A stretch of 64,000 nucleotides of DNA, taken from NCBI GenBank assembly GCA_958510875.1, contig OY294070.1, forward strand, positions 114,680,703 through 114,744,702. Direction: 5' to 3'. This stretch comes from Endomychus coccineus (Eukaryota; Arthropoda; Insecta; Coleoptera; Endomychidae). Shown piece by piece: positions 24,117-34,556 of this stretch. Within the stretch, counting starts at the first letter, position 1; each line of letters begins with the position of its first letter. Both the position numbers and the translations under genes were made by a program. The notes below the pieces were generated by a model. That model made no database searches. It was not told the DNA's origin and saw nothing but the letters and a program-made list of their open reading frames with translations.

Positions 24117-25627
24117 GTCTAATTATTCATTATAGTTTGATTGAGGCTATGTAGGTCCAGAACAAGACATAAATCGTTCCATGATCTGCTACATTTCACC
24201 AAACATCAAATACCTACCTGTAAGTCAATATGTTTATGTTTTTCTATGTAATTTATCTGAAATAGAATGATAACTCTCAACGCGATATCACATGTTTCTC
24301 ATTAGCTAGGCAAATCAGGCAACAATACGGTCAATAGATATATGATGTAATACTCACTCTTCTTCGGTTGAGACACTAACATATTCATAAAGCACTGTGA
24401 TCGAGGGTAGTTGATAAAAACACTTTCAATCGGAACAAATATGAATTATTTAATGATAATAAAGAAATAAAATAATTTAAACAATTGATTAATAGTTGAA
24501 AGATTAAGTAAAACTGAAGAATTAATTAAGAAATAAAGTTAAATTTAGAGAACTATTAATCAATCCTTAGTTTTAAAATTAACCTTATTAGATCCTAGAT
24601 ATGAAGTGGAAATTCAACTCAGCCCGGATGTACCAGGGTAAAAAGTTAAACAAAACTATTATGATTTAATTATTCGAAGAATTCTAAATTTTATGTATTC
24701 AGCAATATGACTTGATTATAGATACCATAAACATCACAACGCAAGCTTAACTAGAAATCTTGGAAAGTTTACCAAAATATGATTTAAGTGATTCGTGAAA
24801 TAGTCAAAGCAAGATTTAACTCGAAAAGTTAGAATATAACTGACTTTATTTTGGTGAGTTTGGTTTTTTATAATCTTGGATATCATATAATAACAATATA
24901 CCCAATAAGAGAGAGACTTGCCACAGTCTAATGAGCTGGATACAAAAGAATTATTCTATTTTTGTTGACAGGGAACTTGATTTTATGACCTTATTTAGAC
25001 TTCCTTGAATTTAGGTATGAATGAAAATTATGTCAACACAATATTCTAATTACATGTTTAATAAGAAACGACTACAACCTGCACGTCTTATGTTATGGTT
25101 ACGTGCATAGATTGTAGCTTCAAAGGGAAAGACAGGGTTAAAAACTTTTGTTCAAACCATAGCAAGTGATCCACTTGCCGTTTCGAATTAGATTACGAAA
25201 ATATGTCCCAACTACCAGTATACTGTAAAGCACTTGTTTTCTTTAGAACCATTCATGTTAACTAATTTATGATTTCTTATTCAAACTGTGAGGAACCTCT
25301 TCGACTTTTTCGATATTTTTCAAATCATAATGATCCATCCTTGACAAGGACTCAGAGACTATACATTTCGTTTCCGTCCCACAGGTACAAAGAACAAACT
25401 TCATTAATTTATTATAGGACGGTCGTACTAAGAAATGAACTCATGTGCTTGACTTGTCCGTGATAAAAGGCAACAAAAAATATCCTATTTCTATTTACAT
25501 TCACGGGTCTTCTCAGAATCAGCTTGAATTTTAGCAAAACTTATTTGATATCTGAATGAATTCGAATTGATAATTTATAAGGCAACTTTGCCACAATTTG
25601 AATCCCTAATATATTCAATCTGTTCAT
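24117..25627. other. Upstream region of the NACHT-ankyrin gene
   Basis: About 1.5 kb of AT-rich DNA without transposon signatures. An upstream exon or the promoter of the gene at 25647 should lie here or farther upstream, but none can be identified by eye. Confidence 0.4.
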
Positions 25628-25637
25628 TTTGTTTCAG
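25628..25637 (+). promoter_or_regulatory. Candidate 3' splice site before the NACHT-ankyrin start
   Basis: The polypyrimidine-AG sequence 'tttgtttcag' ends at 25637, ten bases before the first ATG. The frame stays open back to this AG (codons for Gln-Glu-Tyr-Val just before Met), so an upstream exon could be joined here. That exon may be non-coding or may add residues. Confidence 0.5.
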
Positions 25638-25646
25638 GAATATGTC

Positions 25647-28600
25647 ATGGATAGAGGATCCATAAATCTGGGTCATAAATACGAATATGCTATAGCAGCC
25701 TTAATAGCATTAAGGTTATGCCTCGAAGATGAAATAAATGATTTCAAGATGTCTCTGTTTAATAAGAAGTATGGAAAATTTGACGATATAGTGTTCGAAT
25801 ATGATCAACGGGAGAGGAAGCATAGTATAGCCTTGCAGTTAAAACATTCGTATAAAACTATTACAAAGGAGACATTAGAAAAGGAATTCAAACTGTACTT
25901 GAAATCTGCCCAGAAATACAAATTACTTGATAGTGATGTCAATTTGGTGCTTTTCAATAGTCGCAATGTTGATAGCCGTATAAAAGTTATATTAGATGCT
26001 GTAGAATTAGAGGCAGTCGGTTGTTCCAAATCAGACGTCATAGAAGCAACTTCGAAGAATGACGTTATAACCAAATTAGTTAACACTGTGGATGAAAATT
26101 GTAATTACTTGAAAATATTCCGACCACAAAACGACGCATTTCTCAACTTCTGCAATTCGTTCAAATTGTTTTATAATCAAGCATCACTGAAGAAAGTGAG
26201 ACAAATCATAAACGATGAAGTTACGAAACGAATTACGTATGGAAAACAGATTGAGAAGGATATTGGTATTGAATTATCCAATTTTGTGGCAGAGTCGGTG
26301 GAAAATGACAGAAATCAAGGTTACAAATTGTCCAAAGAATGTATCATTCTTTCAATGCTCGAACATATCCTTGACCCCCATATCATACGTCCCGAAAGTT
26401 TTGAAAATGCTCACTATGAAGTAACAAATGTGTGGATTCAGATTTTATTGCAATTCAAAATAACAATAATAAATACTTCAATTTCGAACACTGCCATTTA
26501 TGACAGGTTGATCAAAATTATCTACAACAACAAGCTTAACCTCCCAATTTTAGAACAATCTTGTGCGACGCCTAAGATTTCTGGAGGAAAAAAAAAGCTC
26601 GTAGCAGATTGGAAAGCTGGGAAGGTACCACTTATTATGGATTCTAAACAAGACGATCATCTCGTATTGATTGATAATTGTATAGATCACGCCAAAAAAG
26701 CTCAACGATCTTTCGTAATTTTTACAGATCAAAGGGTTCGAATTGATGATTTGAAGAATAAAGGTTGCCTCACTCGCCTAAAACATGTCCAACAATTGAA
26801 AAAATTATTTCCAGAACTATTGGAGCAAAAAATAGAAATACAAAATAGGTTCACTATTTCTCTAGACACAATTTTGGAATATAACAAAACAAAAATAATC
26901 AACTTACCAATAGGATACATCCTGGAGCTGACCGTTCCACAGAAAACGGATGTACAAATTCAACCAGAAGAATACGTATCAAGAAAATTGAAGAAGTTGA
27001 ATCTAAGTTACAATTCGGAAGATATGTACATGAATAAAGGCTCAATTATTAAGGAGAAGGATTTATTCATGAAATCTAGAGATGAAAAAATAACCTGCAT
27101 CGTAGGCGACCCAGGTATGGGAAAAACGCGACTAATGAGAAATTACGAGGATAAGTGCCCTAAGGATTATTGGTGTGTGTTGATAGATTGTGCACGTCTT
27201 TCGAGTATTTTCGATGAAGAACTTAGCACTATCGAGGATCTTCCTACATTTTTCGAACAGTTTGTACAATATGAAGGAATAGAAGATGCATTATTCAAAT
27301 CATTCCTCAAAGTGAGGAAGATTGTAATTCTATGGGATGGACTAGATACAATTTCCAATTTGGGGAATGCCCTTAAAATTATTCGAATCCTCTTCTGCAA
27401 AAAAATACCTCAATGGATTACAATCAGAACACATCACACAGAAAATATTCATGAAAGCTTGCAGCCTGATGTTGATCTCTTCCAATTGGAACAGTTATCG
27501 GATAGTGATAAAAATCACTTGATTCAGAAGCATATTCATGGAAGTCATGGGAAAGCTAACGAGATATTGCAAGAAATGTCGAAGCAAACAGAAGAATTCG
27601 ATAACTTGATGGTAAACCCTCTATATTTGACCATGGTCTGTGAATTATTCAGCCAGGAAAGACTTCCGTTGAAACATATTGAAATTTCTGATCTGTTCGA
27701 AATCTTTACGAGTGAAAAAATTAAAAACCGATTTGAAATAGACAAAATATCAGAATTTATGTACAACGAGTTTTTCAGACCACATCTCAATGTCTCTCCT
27801 AATCATGATCTTCTGGCAACTACTGGATATTTTACGCGCTCTAAAACAATTTTACATCCTATTTTCGGTGAATATTTCGCATCCAGATTTTTGGCGGAAC
27901 AGGTGATGGCGAACTCAAAATCATCACTTCCAGATGGTGAATTAGATTCTTTACACATTGTTATTAAAGAGGTTTCTTTTCAACCTGAATATCGTACGTT
28001 ATACAGATTTCTAAATGGTATTTTAACAAAAAAACACGATTTACATAGAGCTGTTTTGAATTCAGATTTGACGGCTATTCAAAGCTTAATAAAAAATTCA
28101 CGTTCATCAAAAGATTCTGGCGGTCGCACACCTCTTCATTTGGCGGCTCAATTAACGTATGAAGGAAATGGAAAACAGAATTTTGAGATTTTAAGTGAAA
28201 TTATTGATATCCTGTCTGGAGAAAATATTGATGTTCATACATCAAAGGATTTATTTTGTTACACGCCTTCCCAATACGCTTTCCATATGAAAAACTTTGT
28301 TGTGCTGGATCTTTTTCTACTAAAATGTCAACCAAATACAATAAGTTTCCCCTTTCAACCAGATGATTTAAGAAACATACTCATGTATGGATGCGTTAAT
28401 ATCATGGAATATTTGATAAATCAGAAACATTTGAATCTGTCTGATCTCAACGAACCATTACATATAGCAGCTGAACGTGGATTTTTGAGAATGATAAAAT
28501 TATTTCTGCAACATGATTTCGATGTCAATAGTACCGATTCTAAAGGACGAACACCGTTGATGCGTGCAGTCTTGGGGGGACATTCAGGAATAGTGGAATT

Positions 28601-30002
28601 CCTATTATCACTTGAACATATCCGAGTCAATGCTCTTAATAAGTCAGGAGATACAGCATTACATACAGCAGCTAAATTGGGGAGACTGGATATTCTGGGG
28701 AGACTCATTGATAAAAAGTCAGAAATTAACGTAAGGAACAATTATAGGCAAACACCAATATTCCTTGCTACCAAAAATGGACATCATGATGTAGTACAGA
28801 GATTGTTAGATTTTGAAGCAAATGTGCATATCCGAGATGAAAATGGAATGACACCCTTGCACATTGCCGCCAGCTCAGGAGCGTTAAAATGTATACAAAT
28901 TCTATTTGAAGGGTCCATTGATATTAACGCTGAAAATAAACATACTATGCAAACACCAATATTTCTTGCAATCAAAAATAGACATTATGATGTAGTACAG
29001 AAATTATTAGGATATGGAGCCAATATTGATATTCAAGATGAAGAAGGGATGACTCCTCTTCACATTGCCGCCAACTCAGGAGTGGTAGACTGTGTACAAA
29101 TTCTAATTGATAGTTGTAGTAATATTGATTGCAGAACTTTTCCAAAAAAAAAATCTGAAACTGCCAGAACATTCATCACAAATTTTGCACCAAACATATT
29201 GGATCATGCTACCCCTTTGTACGTAGCGACGCAAAGTGGACATTTGGATGTGGTGGAACTGTTAATTCAGGCTGGAGCGGACGAAAAATGTTTATCCAAG
29301 AATGGTTGTACGTTGTTGCATGCAGCTGTGAGTAGTTGTTCCGAAAAAACAATGAAGTATCTTATCGAAAGTAGAAGGCATAACATAAATGTCGCCGACA
29401 ACAATGGCGACACATTACTTCATATAGCCGCCGGAAGAGGCTTCGAATTTGGAGTGAAAGAGCTACTTAAATCAGGAGTGAATGTAAATGCGTTGAACAA
29501 AAATAAACTTACTCCTTTAGATTTAGCCGTGTGTGAGAAACAATTAGATATAGTAAAAATATTAATAGAAGAAAATGCAATAGTGGATAATTTGAATATT
29601 CGGGGGAATACCACGCTTCACGAAGCAGTTCTTCGAGGATATGTAGATATAACCAATGCCCTCTTGAGAAAATGTGCACCATCTATCAAGAGGGCTTTGT
29701 TCGACTTGATAAATGTCGAAGGGGATACAGTGTTCCAGATAGCATCAGGATCACCAGAAATGTTACAAGCCTTGTTGAATCATGTGCCGACCGACGAACC
29801 AACATCAACACCATATGGAATACATGTTCGTTATGAATCCGCTAGTTCTAATTATGAGATTTTAGAACCGATGAAGAAACGAAATGTGAATTCTCTAGAG
29901 GCAAGTTTTAAAACCAGAGGATATACTAGATTTCTTTCGCAACTAAGACAACGATATGAAAAATCACAAGTTCCACCCATTAATCATTCTGAGCATTCAT
30001 AA
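25647..30002 (+). CDS. NLR-like protein: nuclease-like N-domain, NACHT NTPase, ankyrin repeats
   Basis: A 1451-residue frame with no interruption. The start is ATG 25647, with a purine at -3 and G at +4; residue numbers count from it. Residues 1-170 carry 'GKFDDIVF' (Asp46, Asp47) followed by 'ALQLKH' (Gln64, Lys66), the D-(x)n-QxK pattern of PD-(D/E)XK-type nucleases; nuclease activity is inference. Residues about 480-770 form a STAND/NACHT-like NTPase: Walker A 'GDPGMGKT' (487-494), Walker B 'IVILWDGLD' (559-567), 'MVNPLYLTMVCELF' (665-678), and 'HPIFGEYFASRFL' (747-759), as in NACHT winged-helix regions. From about 797 to 1400 there are about 16 ankyrin repeats with TPLHxAA cores, the probable sensing part. 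No signal peptide or membrane segment is seen, so it is probably cytoplasmic or nuclear. By analogy it could be an innate-immunity switch, but no function is shown. It is the only large intact host-type gene in the window. It might be virus-borne, given the shared 3' flank at 47245. Confidence 0.85.
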   Translation: MDRGSINLGHKYEYAIAALIALRLCLEDEINDFKMSLFNKKYGKFDDIVFEYDQRERKHSIALQLKHSYKTITKETLEKEFKLYLKSAQKYKLLDSDVNLVLFNSRNVDSRIKVILDAVELEAVGCSKSDVIEATSKNDVITKLVNTVDENCNYLKIFRPQNDAFLNFCNSFKLFYNQASLKKVRQIINDEVTKRITYGKQIEKDIGIELSNFVAESVENDRNQGYKLSKECIILSMLEHILDPHIIRPESFENAHYEVTNVWIQILLQFKITIINTSISNTAIYDRLIKIIYNNKLNLPILEQSCATPKISGGKKKLVADWKAGKVPLIMDSKQDDHLVLIDNCIDHAKKAQRSFVIFTDQRVRIDDLKNKGCLTRLKHVQQLKKLFPELLEQKIEIQNRFTISLDTILEYNKTKIINLPIGYILELTVPQKTDVQIQPEEYVSRKLKKLNLSYNSEDMYMNKGSIIKEKDLFMKSRDEKITCIVGDPGMGKTRLMRNYEDKCPKDYWCVLIDCARLSSIFDEELSTIEDLPTFFEQFVQYEGIEDALFKSFLKVRKIVILWDGLDTISNLGNALKIIRILFCKKIPQWITIRTHHTENIHESLQPDVDLFQLEQLSDSDKNHLIQKHIHGSHGKANEILQEMSKQTEEFDNLMVNPLYLTMVCELFSQERLPLKHIEISDLFEIFTSEKIKNRFEIDKISEFMYNEFFRPHLNVSPNHDLLATTGYFTRSKTILHPIFGEYFASRFLAEQVMANSKSSLPDGELDSLHIVIKEVSFQPEYRTLYRFLNGILTKKHDLHRAVLNSDLTAIQSLIKNSRSSKDSGGRTPLHLAAQLTYEGNGKQNFEILSEIIDILSGENIDVHTSKDLFCYTPSQYAFHMKNFVVLDLFLLKCQPNTISFPFQPDDLRNILMYGCVNIMEYLINQKHLNLSDLNEPLHIAAERGFLRMIKLFLQHDFDVNSTDSKGRTPLMRAVLGGHSGIVEFLLSLEHIRVNALNKSGDTALHTAAKLGRLDILGRLIDKKSEINVRNNYRQTPIFLATKNGHHDVVQRLLDFEANVHIRDENGMTPLHIAASSGALKCIQILFEGSIDINAENKHTMQTPIFLAIKNRHYDVVQKLLGYGANIDIQDEEGMTPLHIAANSGVVDCVQILIDSCSNIDCRTFPKKKSETARTFITNFAPNILDHATPLYVATQSGHLDVVELLIQAGADEKCLSKNGCTLLHAAVSSCSEKTMKYLIESRRHNINVADNNGDTLLHIAAGRGFEFGVKELLKSGVNVNALNKNKLTPLDLAVCEKQLDIVKILIEENAIVDNLNIRGNTTLHEAVLRGYVDITNALLRKCAPSIKRALFDLINVEGDTVFQIASGSPEMLQALLNHVPTDEPTSTPYGIHVRYESASSNYEILEPMKKRNVNSLEASFKTRGYTRFLSQLRQRYEKSQVPPINHSEHS
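28748..29110 (+). repeat. Duplicated two-ankyrin module, period 201 bp
   Basis: 28748-28948 and the segment starting at 28949 are similar in DNA ('gcaaacaccaatatt', 'gatgtagtacaga', 'cacattgccgcc') and in protein ('QTPIFLATKNGHHDVVQRLL' against 'QTPIFLAIKNRHYDVVQKLL'). The period of 67 codons equals two ankyrin units, and the DNA similarity shows a fairly recent in-frame duplication. Confidence 0.8.
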
Positions 30003-30219
30003 ATACAAGTTTCTGCAGTTCTTATAATAATTATTTCTTCGTTTCTGTCTGCTATTTCCGCTTTATATTAGATAATAATGAAATATTATCTTACAAGTAG
30101 ATACCTATCTTTTCATCATTATAATAGTGAAAATATTCTATGGTTTACCTTCAAATTCCAAAGAAACGTATTCATTCATAATATTTTTAGGAAACAATTT
30201 ATTGATTCAATTATATTTC

Positions 30220-30960
30220 AGTAGTATTGGAAAAGAATTTTGAAAAATAAAAACTATTTTAAAAAATAAAGTTTTGTTAAAGGAAGAAATTGTCTTTTTC
30301 AGCCTTTTCTTTATTGAAATTTTATAAATGCTTTTTTTGTAAATATTTCATTTATAAGTAATTATATAGGAAATTGTATTCAAATTTCATATTTTTTTCT
30401 ATTTACTAATATAATTTAAACTTTGAAATTAATGAAACACATGTTCATTCAATTGTTATTCAGTGAATAAAGTTTTATTCTATTAAAAGCTTTTCATTCT
30501 TAGATGAAATCTTTCAAGAGTATTTTTGAAATTTTTTATAATAAATTTCAATAATGAATTTATTAAATTCTTATGGTTTTTGAATATAACAAAATTATTT
30601 GTTTTATAATTAAGAATTAAATTCTAGAATAATTTGTAAAAAATTATTAAACATTTCCTTTTGCAATTAATTGAATAAATATAAAATTTGAATATGTTAA
30701 TTATCCATTATAAAAATATGTGAAATCATTCTAAGAATTTTCTTAATTTAGATTGAGAGAAATGTTTTTATTCTCATTATTCTTAAGAAAAAATTTATTG
30801 AATTATATTTTATTAGTATTGGAAAAGAATTTAGGAAATAAATATCACCTCAATAAATAGTTTTGTTGAAGTGAAAAATTGTCTTTTTCACCATTTTTTT
30901 GGTGAAATTTCAAATTCTTTTTGGTGAAAATTTCTAATTTCTTGATGATTTTAGCAGAGG
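30220..30960. repeat. AT-rich repeat downstream of the NACHT-ankyrin gene (also at 47245)
   Basis: 30220-30705 matches 47245-47700 along nearly its full length, for example 'gaagaaattgtctttttcag', 'ttttcattcttagatgaaat' and 'aaattcttatggtttttgaa'. A second partial unit starts at about 30785 ('agtattggaaaagaattt', 'aaaattgtctttttca') in the same orientation. The period inside this locus is about 590 bases. Possible poly(A) signals AATAAA for the upstream gene lie at 30246-30251 and 30265-30270. Confidence 0.75.
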
Positions 30961-31934
30961 TAATACACCGAACTATTAGTGTCATAATAGTAATAATAAT
31001 AACATAGATTTATTATGCTAACCAATTTGCATCGTAGGAAACACATCGATTAATATAATATCCTAAAAATACAGATCACTATAATACTTATCAATATTGA
31101 TCTATGTTTTTGTAACGACTCATGTTTCATACTTTAAAATTATATAGTATATTCACACGATCACCTGTATGGTTCTAAATGGGAATGCTACTTGTGAACA
31201 AATTCCCTCATATTATCGAAATACTAACGTGACTATAGTTTCAACAACTACCATGCCAACTTCAAAACTTTTGTACCATTTTAAAAGAAACTACTCCGTT
31301 AAAAACAATGTCTAAAGTTGATTTTTCTCATCTCACCAGCAGCTACTTTCGACAATTTTGTGATGAGATGATACCATAATATGTGTTTCAGTTGACAAAT
31401 AAGAAAATCTTGAATTAATCTGATTTTGCTCGTTTCTATTTCCTCAGATTAGATCAAATGTGATCGTTGAACACCAAACTCTCAATAAAAGATCAGTCTA
31501 GACAAAGTATAGAATTTGTCAGTCAACTAGAAGGATTTTCCGTGATTTCTTGGAATAACATTAATTATACTCAGTTTTTCACGATTAAACGCTTATTACT
31601 CCATTTTTGATATTATCTTTCCTAATTCGATTCACACACTTCATGAATAGAGTGATTACTTAGATACAAGTTGATTCAGAACTCAAATGTGAAGTTAATT
31701 CAGCTTTTCCAAATAAATCAACAAGATCTTTCACTGTTCTCTAAATCATATTTATCTCCTCAAGGTACCTCTATGGGACGATTCTGGAAATATTCGGCTT
31801 TCAAAGTGCGAATTATATGTTTTTATCATATTTGCTGTAGAGGGCCGTGGCATACGAAAAACCTAAGTATCTATCAAATCTCAGTTGGATAGTAGTGCTT
31901 CGAATTGAGCACTGTTTATTGTTCAGTAATAAAC
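30961..31934. other. Non-coding AT-rich stretch
   Basis: No gene or element recognised. Confidence 0.4.
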
Positions 31935-33335
31935 TATAACGAGCTTACCCTGTGGATGTAATATAACACTATTGATAAGAAATAATCACCCTCATCCACT
32001 AAAAATACTATTAAAGTAGTGGGGACCTCTCGGCTACCAAGTAGCCATCATCAGAGTAAGCTAAATTATGAATCAAAATGTGCTTCTTTGAATACTATTC
32101 AGGGACAATGATGTAAACAATGGGTTACCCTCAGCTGGAAATGAATCGGACTTTAAAGTCCGATTTGAATGTGAAAAACTTTCTTGAGGAATGGTGTGCA
32201 CTGTATTGAAAATACGTTCGGCTACCGCTGATTTTTCATCATTATTTTTCTTCATATGGGCAAAAAGTTACTTATAACGTGTTGAAGTGGTCCTTCTAGT
32301 TTGACCCACATAGCATTTTGAACAGAACTCACGAATGACTTTGTGAATCCCGGATTTGTCGAAATTGGGAACTTTATCAAAGGTGTTGCCTAAACAGTGT
32401 TTTAGCTTGTTCTTACATCTATAAACTGCTCGGATTGCAAATTTAGAAAACAAACTTCGGAATTTATTAATTACTGAAAAATGGTAAGCGAAACTTTTGA
32501 ATTTCATTGGAGTATTTGAAGGTAATTGCTCTAATTTGGTTAGTTGGCTACGTTCCAATTTTCATTTTTGTTCAGAAATTGAATTATTGATCAAAGATTT
32601 GTGGTAACCATTGTCCATCGCAGTTTGCTGAAGTTTCTCAACTCCGCTGTTATGATTTTGCTGGCTCGAAGACATGTTCAATAATCTATGAACTATACTA
32701 CTGAACGGAGCTATTTTATATCTAAATGGTGTAGCTGAATCGGCCAGAGTGGGTTTTCTATATATCTCGAAATCCAATTGAATACCACCTTTATAACGTA
32801 AATATTGAGGAAGCGAAGTTGATTATCTGTTTCTATTTCGACAGTGAATCTCAGTGAATCAGATTAGCTGATAAGCGTGTTCAAAAAGTCATGTTAATCA
32901 AAATTTTTACTTGTAATCGCGGAAGTGTCGTCAAAATATCTATACCAAACTTTTGGAATTTGATTCAATTTTGATTTCAAGGAGGTTTCAAGTTCACTTA
33001 GAAATTATTGCCCAAAAAAGGAGAGAGTAGAATGCCCATTGCACATCCGCTTGTTTGTTTGTAGCAATTTTTAATCAAAGTGCAATAATTTTGGTTCATA
33101 CATAAAGATGTAAGGATCACGTATTCTGTGCAGTTTTTATCTGAGATATCAATATTTGAATGACATTCCTTCAAAATGTTTATTGACTCATGGATTGGAG
33201 TATTTGTAAATAGTGAAACAACATCAAATGAAACGACAGTATTACAAGGTTCAAGTTTGAAATCTTTCAATTTTGCAATAAGTTCCGAAGAATGTTGTTT
33301 CACAGACAAACTTGATGCGACTTTTTTGTAATATA
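31935..33335 (-). pseudogene. Penelope-like element (lineage A), second copy
   Basis: Minus-strand frames give 'TVVSFDVVSLFTNTPIHES' (near 33240-33185), 'YKQTSGCAMGILLSPFL' (33060-33010) and 'MDFEIYRKPTLADSATPF' (32777-32725). A GIY-YIG start 'CSKCYVGQTRRTTSTRY' (near 32320-32270) follows, then the C-terminal 'DEKSAVAERIFNTVHTIP' (near 32240-32190) and the 3' flank that also occurs at 9000-9175. Several frameshifts are present and the 5' half is missing: at 33336 it meets a LINE. It is the uninterrupted reference for the insertion site of the repeat at 7549-8842. Confidence 0.8.
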
Positions 33336-34556
33336 CCTAGGTTTCCTAAGTCATTTTTAAACACTCCTCCCCATCCAATGATTCCGCATCTCAAATGTGA
33401 TTCAACCAGGACATTGTAGAAGATTTTCAGCTGTTTTACATTTGAAATAGATTTGAAATGTTCAAAATAATGGTCAAAATATCTTATTTTTTTTATTATA
33501 TTTCTTATTTGTGCTTCCCATTCTAGATGTTGATCAATATAAATTCCTAGATATTTAACATGATTCTCGGATTCGATTGAAATATTTCATTCTTATTATT
33601 AAAATTGGTTTTTGGAAGGATGACAATTCAATCTCAAAGGAGGCAAAAGTTACATATTTTGTTTTGTTGAGGTTCAGAGTTAAATAATTGTTATCAAACT
33701 AATTTTTAATTTGTACAAAATCAGATTCATCCAATGTTTTTAGTTCATCACACCTATCGCTTCCATGAAATATTGCCGTGTCATCTGCAAAAATTATGAT
33801 CTCATGATTTATATTAAAAATGTTATTTATGTATATAATGAATGAAAAGGGGCCCAATATAGTCCGAAAGGAATTTCACCTGATTCACTATGATTTTCTC
33901 CTAATTTCACGAATTCTTGTCTATGATTTGAATAGCTTTCGAACAGTTGTAACAGTGTTTCTCGAATGCCAATATTATCTATTTTCTCTAGTAATATTTT
34001 GTTGGAGATAGAGTCAAGGGCTTGCGCAAAGTCTAAAAAAATACAGAGAGAAGGTTTTCTTTTATCTATTGCTCTGTATATTTTTTCAGTTACACTCGAT
34101 ATGTCATTTTCGGTTGATTTCGCTGTCTGAAATCCAAATTGGTATTCTGAAATTACGAAATTTTTTTGTAGAAAAGTTAATAGTCTAGTTTTGAGGAGTG
34201 TCTCGAAAATTTTTGAGAAATTGGTGATTACAGAAATGGAATGAATATTTTGTTAATTATTATTGTTACTGGTTTGGTAATATGTTCGATAATTTTTTGT
34301 AATGTTTCTGCCCGTATTCCATCTATGCCTGTTATGATTTTTGTTTTTAAATTTAGGTATGACATTTCTGATTTCATTCGGATCGTTAGGTAACAAGTTC
34401 TAAGAACATACAAGGTGAGCAATTCGGAATATCAGGTTCGTCCAAAAAATAAATCTAAGAATTTTGACAATCATGGCATTTTCCTTATACAACCTCATCG
34501 GACATGATTGAAGAGTAGCTCCAGTCGGAATAATAGTCCAACAATTCCCACCATAA
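33336..34556 (-). pseudogene. Jockey/CR1-like LINE fragment, copy 1
   Basis: On the minus strand, in several frames: 'GIDGIRAETLQKIIEHI' (near 34310), a 'VISEYQFGFQTAKSTEND' block (near 34150-34100) and 'KPSLCIFLDFAQALDSIS' (near 34050-34005). A degraded 'SGEIPFGLYWAPF' (normally GVPQGxVLGPLLF) follows, then 'IIIFADDTAIF' (near 33800) and 'NNYLTLNLNKTKYVTF' (near 33690-33640). This is a dead, 5'-truncated reverse transcriptase. The same element with the same 5' junction sequence is at 50828-52361. Confidence 0.75.

Noticed and set aside
25647..30002. Bacterial contamination or symbiont ankyrin gene
   Set aside because: AT-rich eukaryotic context on both sides, a splice acceptor before the start, AATAAA signals after the stop and a downstream repeat shared with another locus in the window; nothing around it looks bacterial.
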